Assembly (NCBI RefSeq): GCF_001642475.1
Contig: NW_019173982.1
Span: forward strand, 166,114 to 230,113
DNA: 64,000 nucleotides
Direction of reading: 5' to 3'
Source of the DNA: Fonsecaea monophora
Taxonomy: Eukaryota > Ascomycota > Eurotiomycetes > Chaetothyriales > Herpotrichiellaceae
The position numbers were made by a program, and so were the translations under genes. The notes under the pieces were generated by a model. The model had not been told where the DNA came from, made no database searches, and worked only from the letters and a program-made list of their open reading frames with translations. Below are positions 33,701 to 43,333 of the stretch, piece by piece. How positions within the stretch are numbered: the stretch's first letter is position 1; each line of letters begins with the position of its first letter.

Positions 33701-35824
33701 GCATCGGCTGTGGTCATCTTTGGCAGCTGGTTCTCTGCTTTCTTAGTGAAAGCTGTGCGCATGGGTCCCACCGAAACACCCCAGACCCAGTCTCCTGGCA
33801 TCCATGTAGTCCGAAAATAAGATAGTTTTCTCCATTTGATCAGGTACTCCTTGTCACTTTCCGGTATTTCAGTGACAATAGTTCCTGGGACGTATGTTTC
33901 AAGGTTGACCGGCCGCCACGCCACAAGAGCGTCAATCTGATGTTGGTTCTCAATACAGTCTTTGCAAACCCACGAACGATGGTAGTGTTCAAAGCGTTTC
34001 TGGGCCAGTTGCGTCTCATCAACCACGTCCTCTTCTTCATCGTCAAGGGAATGTGCTGTCTTACGCTCGGGAAGATGATGCATATGCCACGCGCGCGCAC
34101 AGTGCGAGCATCTGAACATCACATGCGTGATGTTGTTAATAAGCCTGGATTCGACAATGGTGATTGGATCTTTCCCTCCATTCTCTTCTCTTTGCAGTTG
34201 TTCTTGACGAGTCGTCAGACGACCACGAAACGGTTTCGATAATTCTCCCAGTTCATGGCAGCCTGAGCAACGGCCCTGATGGGGGGCCGATTGGTCTTTT
34301 TCGTGAGCGAGCCCAATACAGCGCCTACATTGCAAGACGAACAGATCTTCACCCACCTTTGTGACCAGGTGATCTCTGGTGCCACGAAATCCAAGGCAGA
34401 CCTTGTGGTAGCAGTTGGTGCAGCCCTGACAGAAGACCAAGGGTCCCTTAGCATTGTCATCACCTTTGAAGTAGCACGTGTCACATTCTTGCCGATGTCT
34501 TCTCCTGAAAGGGTCATTTTCGGGAACCCGATTGAAGTGTTCCTTCGTGCTGACCACCTTTGGGCCCGCCTTTTCTTCTTCGTAGCTTGAGATCTCATCT
34601 TCTTGACGTTCTCGCATGCTGCGTTTTGGTCTGGTCTTTGTTCGCTCAGATCGACGTGTGGCCTTGAGCATTTCTGAGTCCGAAGACGAGTCACGTCTCG
34701 GTCCGGACCTGCGCACCAGACGTGCAATCCCTCTTGTAGATGATCTTATAGATCGCTGTGTGGAGGCACGTGCTCTCACACCTCGTCTTGTTGTATGAGT
34801 GTCAGTGTCATCTTCAAGGTCGACGAGTTCTTCTTTGAGATATGCTGACTTTCGTAGCTTGCTGAGCCTTGCCGAACGTCTGCCCTTCTCAAAGTCTTCG
34901 TCTAACAGGCTTTCATCGTCCGCCTCGGAAAAGTCTCTACCCTCATCCTCTCCGGAGGCCTCACTTTCGTGTGCTTCCTTACGGCGGCGCTTGGACTCTG
35001 GTTCCTCTTCCGACTCTGATAGAGGTATTGTCGTCCAGTCCACCATGCTGGGATCTTTCCGCGAAGTTCGCCTAGCTCTGCTCAACGCAACACTAGCTTC
35101 GAACTCTTGCAATGCACCGTAGCCGTTGTCAAGGTCTCGAAGTTCTCGCGCAGAGACCTTTGGGGGCCCGCATGTCAGCGGCCGGTAGGTTGGCAAGTGA
35201 GAAGAGGCGGTAACAACTAGATCGGATTTTGATGTGTATGTGAGGAAAGAGGACGTGAGAGGGCAAGGAGAGAAGAGTGAGGGAGTAGCAGGTGGGAGCA
35301 GGAATATCTAGAGGTTGCGTGATATCAAAGTCCATGGAGGGGGCACATACAGTATCTTGCTCCCCACTTTCGAGCTCAACAACATAGGTCTTGTCTTCAT
35401 TCTCAGACAATATCCTAGCCACAGAGAAATGTCCTGGCAGGTACTCGTACATTGCCTTCTCTTGCTCTGATAGTTTGGGCACCTCGATATAGAAATGCTT
35501 CTGGAATAGGCTAACTGACAGACTGTCGCCATTCCCATTCTCTTGATCCGAGGCTGACTGTTCCGAAGAAACATGTCTGCCAAAGTCCTTCTGATGTACG
35601 TTCACATCGTCGTGCAAAATGTCCCCGACTTCGCTAGGTTCATCTGAGAGAGACAGGTCTGCTGGTCGCCTCAGCGCGTCCACTTGCTGATCAGAAGCAT
35701 CTTCATTGGATCCTTCCCCCCTGCTCGGTCTCTCCGGTGGTTTGCGAGTCCAGCTGGTGAGATCTATACCCTTCATGTTCGACTGTGGCCAGTCGTAGGG
35801 TACAGACGGTTGGGTGAGGGGCAT
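30745..35824 (-). CDS. CHD/Mi-2-type chromatin remodeling ATPase, Mit1-like
   Basis: Four exons: 35824-35351, 35157-31537, 31492-31324 and 31265-30745, about 1594 residues. Introns 2 and 3 (GTAAGA...TTTAG; GTAGGA...TGCAG) are clear. Intron 1 is placed to join E-S-G-E-Q-D-T to V-S-A-R-E-L (phase 0, AAAG acceptor); a shorter alternative exists (see findings). Domains in order: an acidic and basic N-terminal region; Cys/His PHD-type zinc-binding clusters (CDTC...CQGC...C-x2-C; then CSGC...CSHC...CKDC); a chromo-like region; SNF2 ATPase with DEMGLGKT and the box II DEGQ; helicase C with ALSRAHRIGQ; and a C-terminal CxxC/CxxH cluster near CSACNEQHPMGWC. This layout matches fission yeast Mit1 of the SHREC heterochromatin complex and its filamentous-fungal homologues. 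It slides nucleosomes in the nucleus. The start is chosen as the first ATG in frame. Confidence 0.9.
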
Positions 35825-36154
35825 TCGTCGAGTCTGTTGAGGTCGGCAACTGGGAAGGTAGATCAAACGGGACGTGCTGTGAAGTTCTCAAGGCGGTAGA
35901 GGCTCTCGGAGAGCCACATGTCGCACATAGATCTGGATTATACAGGGAAGTGAGAGTGTGGTAAGGAAATCGCAGTTGCAGACAAATCAGATTGCACTCG
36001 AAAGTGACAGCCTCGTGGGTGAGAAGTGAACGCGCTCCGCGTCGCCTGCGACTAACGACAATTTTATTTCTCCAACTTTTACAGAATTCAATTCCCCTTC
36101 ACTTTGTCCGCAACTCGACTTACAGTAGTCTCTCCGTCATCGACCAAGTCGTGA
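35825..36154. promoter_or_regulatory. Divergent promoter of the CHD remodeler and Mrm1
   Basis: 330 bp between the proposed start codons. The strand change and short distance imply a shared regulatory region. No E-box or TATA box is clear. Confidence 0.5.
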
Positions 36155-37633
36155 ATGCTACAATTCACTCGCCATGTCCTCCGCTTTCCCCGTGCCATTA
36201 AATCCGTCTCCACCCATGGGCCTCAACCCGCACGTTGCATTTCATTGACTGGCGCAATTGAAAAGGGAATTCGGAGGGGTCAGCAAAGCAGGAACAACCT
36301 ACAAAACCATTATACAAAGCCCACTGCAGAGCCTCAGCAAGACCGGGATCATCTATCGGACTCTTTGAACACAGAAGGAGAGGATGGGCAGAAAAAGGAG
36401 GTCATCATACCAGGCGAAGAAAGGCGGAGAGGCCAGAAAAGACGCAAGGGTCCCAGAACTGTACAGCCAGGGCAGGATGTGAAAGGCACGAGATCGGCGC
36501 GCTCTGACAGGGGCGTTCCAGCTTCGATCCCCTACACGACAGCGGGATCGGAATTTCTGTACGGGACATTTTCCGTCTTGTCTGCTCTCACAGCTCGGCG
36601 ACGGAAGCTCCACAAGCTCTACAGGCTGCTCCCTCCAGGCTATGACAAACAGACGAAGAGGGCCAAAGCACTCCAGCCCAAAGAGTCTTTGGAGCAGATC
36701 CAAACTCACAAAAAAATCCATAACCTTGCTGAAAAGGCCGGGATAGACGTTACGGCAGTTCAAGGACCTCGCTGGCAAGGTGTCTTCGCCAAAGCGTCGG
36801 ATGGGCGACCACATAACGGCTGGATCCTGGAGGCCTCTCCAATTCCGAAACTGCCTGTGACTAGCTTGTCAACGGTACCTCAACCGTCCGACTCGATCGC
36901 TGTCACAGTCGGTTGTGCATCTGAAGAGGATCGAGAGATCAACACCGTTTTCGGTGCGTCTGGAAGCAAAGCCACAATCCCATCTGTTCGACCCCCGAAT
37001 CGGTATCCTTTCATGCTCTTGCTTGATTGTATCACGGACACCGGCAACTTCGGTGCTATCGTTAGGTCGGCTTGGTTTTTGGGGGTCGACGCTATCCTCA
37101 TCCTTGAGCACGGGACTGCACCCATATCAACCAACAGTGTCAAGGCTTCTGCCGGAGCCTTTGAGTACATGCCCATTCTTCATATCAAGAACGAAAGAGA
37201 GTTCATCAGAGACTCGCGGAAAAATGGATGGAAGTTCTTCGCTGCCGATGCACCGGAAGCTGATGGGGGAATGATGCGGCGGATCATGCAACAAAAGGGA
37301 CAGAAAGCTTTGGGTGTTGCAGGCTCGTTATCGAAACATCCTTGCGTCCTGGTTCTCGGTAATGAGGAGACTGGCATTCGAGAGTTTATGCGGACAATGG
37401 TGGATGGTGTTGCAGGGATTCCGAATGCCAGACCTGACGTGGGAGATATTGACAGCCTCAACGTCAGTGTGGCGGCAGCTTTGCTTACCCAGAAGTTTTT
37501 TGACACAGCTCATCCCGAGCTTGATACAGGTCGTCAAAGCCACGGATTAACCTCGTCGTCGACGAACTCCACCTCCTCAGCAAGCCACTCTAAGGGGACC
37601 TATGGATGTACCTCTCCCCGAGGCCACATCTGA
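36155..37633 (+). CDS. MRM1: Mitochondrial 2'-O-ribose rRNA methyltransferase Mrm1 (SpoU family)
   Basis: An intronless gene of 492 residues. The N-terminus is basic with few acidic residues, as in a mitochondrial targeting peptide, followed by a long charged low-complexity region. An RNA-binding segment resembling the TrmH-like substrate-binding domain lies near residues 130-160 (E-F-L-Y-G). The SpoU fold motifs are clear: motif 1 LDCITDTGNFGAIVRSAWFLG (about 291-311; Asn and Arg of the active site), motif 2 LGNEETGI (about 401-408) and motif 3 SLNVSVAAAL (about 434-443). Yeast Mrm1 makes the 2'-O-methyl of the 21S mitochondrial rRNA peptidyl-transferase loop, using S-adenosylmethionine, in a knotted dimer. 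It diverges from the CHD gene. A low-complexity Ser/Thr tail closes the protein. Confidence 0.93.
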   Translation: MLQFTRHVLRFPRAIKSVSTHGPQPARCISLTGAIEKGIRRGQQSRNNLQNHYTKPTAEPQQDRDHLSDSLNTEGEDGQKKEVIIPGEERRRGQKRRKGPRTVQPGQDVKGTRSARSDRGVPASIPYTTAGSEFLYGTFSVLSALTARRRKLHKLYRLLPPGYDKQTKRAKALQPKESLEQIQTHKKIHNLAEKAGIDVTAVQGPRWQGVFAKASDGRPHNGWILEASPIPKLPVTSLSTVPQPSDSIAVTVGCASEEDREINTVFGASGSKATIPSVRPPNRYPFMLLLDCITDTGNFGAIVRSAWFLGVDAILILEHGTAPISTNSVKASAGAFEYMPILHIKNEREFIRDSRKNGWKFFAADAPEADGGMMRRIMQQKGQKALGVAGSLSKHPCVLVLGNEETGIREFMRTMVDGVAGIPNARPDVGDIDSLNVSVAAALLTQKFFDTAHPELDTGRQSHGLTSSSTNSTSSASHSKGTYGCTSPRGHI

Positions 37634-38145
37634 TCCTGCTCTCAGTGTCCCGAGCAGTCTGTCGTCCTTGGAAACGGCATCTTGTTCTTCACCACTCCAC
37701 TCTTGTCTCGAATCAGCAGCACTTCGAGCCAGATCGGCGGGCATCATTTGACAAGTGCCCTCTGCATGCCCGGGCACATACAAGGGAAGTTTGAGAACTT
37801 GCACGAATGTGGCCGACTGATCCACCGTAATGCCATGCGGTAACGCAACTCGCCCTCCAGTGGCACTTTTCACGCCCGGGGTTCAAATGCTTCCACAAGC
37901 AGTTTTCATTGTTCATGTTTTGCTCCTTCGGGAATATTCATTACGTTTGCGAACTTAAGGCGCCCCTGCTGGGGAGGGGCCAGCATGGACATCTCTGGAA
38001 CGACATATCCACATATATAAACATTCATATCATCGTTTCCCTGGCCCAATTTTGTCTTGACTTCTCTTTTCGCCTCAAACGCCTCATGCAGCACCGGGGT
38101 TGGTATCTTCCCACGTTCCTGCTTCTGGAGCGGGTTTGATCAGCA
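37634..38145. other. Intergenic, convergent 3' ends
   Basis: 512 bp between Mrm1 and the unknown 401-residue gene, both ending here. No supported gene. Confidence 0.6.
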
Positions 38146-39417
38146 TCATATCTCGGCTGTTCCATTTGCTCCGTGATGTGCAAGCCCGCCATGGGCATGG
38201 AAATCTGTCTCCGGCGTAGCGTTGCTCCCGTCGGTTTCATCTCTCTCATCCTTCAGCTTTTGAACAGCATCGACAATTTTCCTCCTGCGCTCCGCTATCG
38301 CTCTCATTGCATCCTTCAGGATATTCTCCAAGTGGGTGTGAGCAGGTTGTTGTCTATTTCTCCTGAATAAGCCAGCGAATGCTGCCACGGCTGCCTCACC
38401 ATTGCCGAATCTTCTCGGCACTGGGTTCCAATGCTGCAATTCCGCCCCATTCACAACCCCGGCATTACACCTAGTTCTCAAAGTTCCCTGCTCTGCCATC
38501 AGTGCTTCTAGGAACGTGGCTTCAAAGGCCGCTGGATATTGAGCACGGTTGAAGTCCTGAGTGCCCGCGAACGGTCTTCTCAAGTCCAATCCCAGCTGTG
38601 TCAAGCGTGCATGAAGTCTCAAGCCCAAAGTTAACAGTTGTTTGTCGCCACAGTACGCCAGCTCTTGCATCACACGCGAGAAAGTGAGATACATGAACTC
38701 GACCAAGGATCTTCGCTCGCCTTCAAGCGGTCAGCGGATGTCTCTGGTGATCAGGCAACGTGAAAGGGGATTAAGGGACCACTAACGACTGATGGTACTT
38801 CGCAGCGGTTCTATTTCGCAGGCGAATTCGACTTTGGAATTCCACACCACAGCATCAATATATTCCACGAGCATCTGATCAAGATCCTCACCCAGGACGA
38901 ACGCGATGATGGTGAGATATGCCGCATCATTTACGGCGGGCTCGAAGTCGTTGCTCAATACTGACTCGCTGATACTCCGTTTCAATGCCCGCCAGTCTGC
39001 CTGATCACAACGGTACGTCCAGATGGTGATGCAGATTTGGGTTATCCACTTCAAGAAGCCGTCTTGGTGCTGATTTTTTGGAGCGTGATTCCCTGTCGTC
39101 AAATGGTTGATGACATACTTGAGAGAGCCAGCGGTCATGCCACTGTCTGTGCTGGGGACTAATTGGGAAGGGTCTTCTAGGATGATGCGGCGATGAAGAA
39201 TTGGATAAGTACTGAGGTCGTCCAGCCCTCCCACGCTTCCCGTTCGAAGGTCTTGTACGAGGTTGATGAGGTCTTGCACATTTTGTGGATCATTCCCGTC
39301 CCAGGCGGTTAAGTCCTCCTCGAACAGTGGAAGTTCTCCCACGGCCCATCTTTGCCTTTCGAAGCTATGCTTTTCTCGTCGCTGGGTGTGGGCAGGGTGA
39401 CGGCTCCCCGAATTCAT
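38146..39417 (-). CDS. Fungal protein of unknown function (two exons)
   Basis: Two exons, 39417-38787 and 38720-38146, 401 residues, which I do not recognise. The 66-nt intron starts GTTAGT and ends TTGAAG; the phase-1 junction reads T-I-S-R-E-R-R-S-L. The protein is mostly helical. A predicted helical core from about residue 60 to 290 includes an N-terminal acidic and tryptophan-containing part (I-C-I-T-I-W-T-Y-R-C) and the segment E-F-M-Y-L-T-F-S-R-V-M-Q-E-L. The C-terminal third has a coiled-coil-like stretch of Lys/Arg/Asp/Glu and a His/Gly-rich tail. No signal peptide or membrane segment is visible. The start at 39417 is the first in-frame ATG. Reading the two exons in a single continuous phase supports a real gene, but the function remains unknown. 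Confidence 0.65.
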
Positions 39418-40218
39418 CTTTATAAACAAAGATCGTCTCAGAAAGCTAACGACATGCAGGTATCTACATGCATCTGTCACCAGATGGCACGAGATAAGAA
39501 TGATGAGCGTGTCAGAGGCCGGACGAGATGGTTAATGAATGCAGATGGTGTCAGCCACCAAAATGCTGGCGCGAGCATGGGAGGCATTCACTGGTAAGGA
39601 AAGCCGTTTCGCAACCTTGCCATTGGTTCTGACGTGGGATTAGAATTGCCTATATTATTGGTGGCTGGACAAGAACTAGCAGGAAAGGGAGGGCGTGTGT
39701 GGAAGCTGCAAGGCAACGAAAGTGCCAGGCAGACGGTTCCTTTCTAAAAAGCCTCGCCGCTGACAGCCACATTGGTGTTGACACCAGCAATTGTCCCACA
39801 AGGCTAGTTTCTCCGAGAGACATTTTCTTGAGGCTCGCGGAGGGATCGACCGTTCTGCTCACTCGGAGACAAGGAAAACGGCTTGCCCTGGGACTCACAC
39901 CAAGGCGCACACCATTGATGGAGGCGAAGTCCTTACCTGGTCACAAGGTTGGCCGCCGCCCCTCTCAGCATACAGCCCAATAACACGACCCGAACAGGCA
40001 GCCACGCAGCAATCCGGATCACACAGATTGACATTGGCGACCTATCGCTAAGCCAGTTCGAATAGGGGATAAGTGGCATTATCAGCCCAGAGGCTGGATT
40101 CTCCTCGTCGAGAAGTGCTTGCAGCCGAACTCATATATGAGCCACCTGTCCCAGGTTTGTTATCACCTGAACAGGCATCCTCACTTATTACTTAGCTGTC
40201 CGACGAGCAGAGTAAGAT
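39418..40218. promoter_or_regulatory. Divergent intergenic region: unknown gene and ammonium transporter
   Basis: 801 bp between the start codons of two divergently transcribed genes, so it should hold both promoters. It has no supported coding frame. Confidence 0.5.
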
Positions 40219-42235
40219 ATGGCAACTGAAGAGGTCTTTACTTTTGGCCCGGTGCCAGCTACCCCTCGACCGAATGCGACGGTGACATACGAGGAGTTGA
40301 AATTACAACCAGAGCGCTACTTTCAGGAAAGTTCTCTTCATGGCAAGCTGACTTGTCACGGCCTCATTTTCTGACTTACCTATAGGGAGCTGATATCGGT
40401 TTTATGATAGTGGCAGCTGCTCAAGTCTACTTTATGATCCCTGGGCTGTGCCTCCATTTCTCTGGTGTTTCGAAACGGGACTTTACACTCACCTTGGTCC
40501 GCCTCCCACTGATCACCACGGGTGTGGTAGGATGCGTGGTAAGTATTGAGTGTACCAATTCCCCTGTGGCATCAACGCTGTGTCTGACGGTAGATAGTGG
40601 TATCTGTGGGGATACGCTCTTGCATTCTCTCCCGCAACGTATAACTCGGCTGATCTGCAGAGTGTCTCCTGGTATGGCGGAGATACAAGAGCAAATGCAT
40701 ATATTGACGTTACCGCTCGACCCGTTGGTATACAAGGTCCTTCTCCATTGGTTCTGTCGGGACCAAAGATTCCAGAGATGGTCTATGTCTTCTATCAGGG
40801 CATGTTTGCATGCTTCACGTGAGTTTCCCTTGGACGATTTGCTGAATCAGATAGTTAACGCTGGTTTGCAGAGCAAGCCTGGTGTCGGCCGGAGCGGCAG
40901 GCAAGACTCGTGTCGGTCGATACGTTCTTTTCATTACCTTGTGGACAACTCTTGTTTATTGTCCTGTTGCCCGGTGGACATGGCATCCTCTAGGCTGGTC
41001 CAAACTCAGGGGAGCAATGGACTTTGCTGGTGGTACCGCTGTGCACGTCTGTTCTGGTTCCTCAGTCGCTGCTCTTGCCACCATTTCACAATTCGAAGCC
41101 GCAAATTGGCAGACGACGCTCGTCCTTCGAAGACAGACGTTTGAGATCGATCTGAAGACGTGGAAAGTCTGGAAATGGCTATCTGTGAGAAATCGCACTG
41201 CCCGCAGCGAAGTCGAATTGAGAACGAATTTCCCCGAGACAGAACACGCCGTCAATGGACACGCTCGAGGGTCACGGCCACAAACTCCTCCAGAGAGGCC
41301 GGCAGCTAGCCTGGACCGCGAAACGTCGAGTTTGCCTTATAGCATCAACCACATGACATTGGGCACTTGTTTGCTTTGGGTCGGATGGTTTGGCTTCAAC
41401 GGCGGTTCGGCCCTTGGGGCGAACCTTCGTGCCGTGTCGGCTTGCTTAGCCACACAGGCTGCTGCCAGCGCAGGAGGCACAATTGGATTACTCTTTCACT
41501 GGGGTTTGGGCTGGCTTGACAAGAGGGTATCGACGGAACCAGACACCTTGATCCATATCCCGTCAATTCAGGAGTTCTGTGACGGTGTGATTGCTGGGCT
41601 GGTGGCCATTACTCCCGCTGCCGGATACGTGAGTCGCCTTGAACCCCTGGTTTCTCTGAGAAGCTACCCGGACATTGACTGACTTGTTGCAGGTACCTGT
41701 CAAATATGCCCCCATCTTTGGCGTCGTCGGTGCCATTCTCTGCAAGATTCTAAGGATGATCATGTATAGCGTCCTGCCGGCAGATAAATTGGCTATCTTT
41801 GCCGTCCACGCTGGTGGTGGAATCATTGGAATGCTACTTACAGCCTTCTTCGCAGAGTAAGCCCCTGCAAACAAAGTTCAGAGATTTGTTCTCATCGCTG
41901 ACGCTGGCCCTTGCAGTGATGAAACCACCGGTCTTGACGGGTATTCGAGGCTGGTTGACAAAACAATGGGTGCTAGGTTCCGGTCAGTCTGCGTACAAAC
42001 CGGTGCTCGGCTGAGTGCATACTGATTTCTTTATAGAGACCAGGCACTGGACGTAACTGCTTGTCTTTTCTACTCGTTCACGATGACCTTCGCGATCCGG
42101 ATGGTCCTGAAGCTTGTGGAGGTCTTGTGCGGCGCCACAACTCCTCCATCCAACGACCGGTTTGACCATTACCCAGACACTTATGAAGCTCGCCCTCAGT
42201 TCAAGCGAAGAAGGTCGCCCGACCAAGTGGTGTGA
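40219..42235 (+). CDS. Ammonium transporter (AMT/MEP family), seven exons, with long internal loop
   Basis: Exons read as about 40219-40336, from about 40388 (junction uncertain), 40598-40818, 40872-41628, 41693-41856, 41917-41982 and 42037-42235; the second ends at 40538. Splice phases from exon 2 onward agree with the AMT fold. Family hallmarks: the D-F-A-G-G-T-A-V-H segment (first pore His), F-Y-Q-G-M-F-A-C-F-T (Phe gate region), W-V-G-W-F-G-F-N-G-G, and A-V-H-A-G-G-G-I-I-G (second pore His). The protein moves ammonium across the plasma membrane. Between the first pore His helix and the L-L-W-V-G-W-F helix sits a hydrophilic insert of about 85 residues, longer than in typical MEP proteins. 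Exon 1 to 2 has no consensus donor in the needed phase: the only nearby GT (GAAA^GTTCTC) does not fit the obvious acceptor CTATAG. The C-terminus is short and basic. Confidence 0.85.
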
Positions 42236-43333
42236 AGGCTGGTGTCTGAAGGAGCGAAACATCGAGACCCGAGCCTCGAGAGCCGTCCGGGCTCGGTGCT
42301 TACCAACTGTATGATCGTTGTGAGATCTCAAGACGAGTGGCAAGGAAAAGAGTCAGGTATCTAGACCAGGCGACGGAAGTAATAATAGTGACAAGGCGCA
42401 AATATCTAGACGTTGAGTCCCCAGGGCCCCACACGTTTTCTAGGGGCGTTTCCAAAGCGAGGGCAAAGGGGGTCCGGGAACAGGGCCAGACCATGTGCTG
42501 TTCACTTGTGTTGTTTTCTCAGCCTCAAAAAGGGTCAGAGTCCCACGGACTATTCTGTATCTGTGCTAGCGACGTGATGGAGGAATGTGATACGACTGGA
42601 TATGGACGAACTCAACCCCTGGACACGACACCGCCTTTCTATCTCGACTGCCACTATTGCTCGCCTCTCAGGCTGGATAAGAATTTTCCAAGCCCGGATC
42701 TTGACACAGATTCCCTGTTCTTTGTCTGAGCAAGCAAGGGATAGGGCGACCTTCTTCTCTGCAAGATGATGGAGGAGGCGCCGAGCACATGAACCATCGC
42801 GACCAAAGTTCCTTCCAAAGAGCCCTGATCAAATCGGGAGTTGTTCAGCTAGCCACCAGAGGTCTAGCCGCCAGAGTCAATGGACAATATACCGCCTCGA
42901 GCATTTTGCTGGTTCGCGACCCTGTCCCACGCTCGTATCCACCCTTGGCAGCGGCGCAAGTGGATGGGGTTCTTGTTGCCTTTCAGCCTGATGAGTCGAC
43001 ACAAAGGATGCTGACGAGGGCTTGGAAGTGAGCCTGTGGGCGGTGCCCTGTGCCTCACTACAGAGGCTGTGGTTGAGGTCGTGGATGTTCTCTTGAGGAT
43101 CCCATGGAAGAGTCCAGTGTGAATCCTACACTGTGGGAAGGGGTAGGACTGCCTCTACTATACGGAACTCTGGCCATACAAGCTTCCCTCCCACAAAGCT
43201 TAGAGAGTGGCTTCTAACCCTACAAGCCAAGTGAGTAACTGGGACGTCCTTCATGGTAAGTTCCCCCGACATACACCAACACAGCAATGCTCCAGACGTT
43301 CAGGTTGAGGTAATAACCCCCCTTCAATTCTAG
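42236..43333. other. Intergenic and probable 5' exon(s) of the patatin/RING protein
   Basis: About 1.1 kb. The first traced exon of the next gene needs an upstream start because its frame is closed by a TAG just before 43334, so its 5' end must lie here. Candidates are short frames starting at about 42766, 42789 and 43284 with nearby GTAAGT and GTGAGT donors; none could be joined with confidence. Confidence 0.4.
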
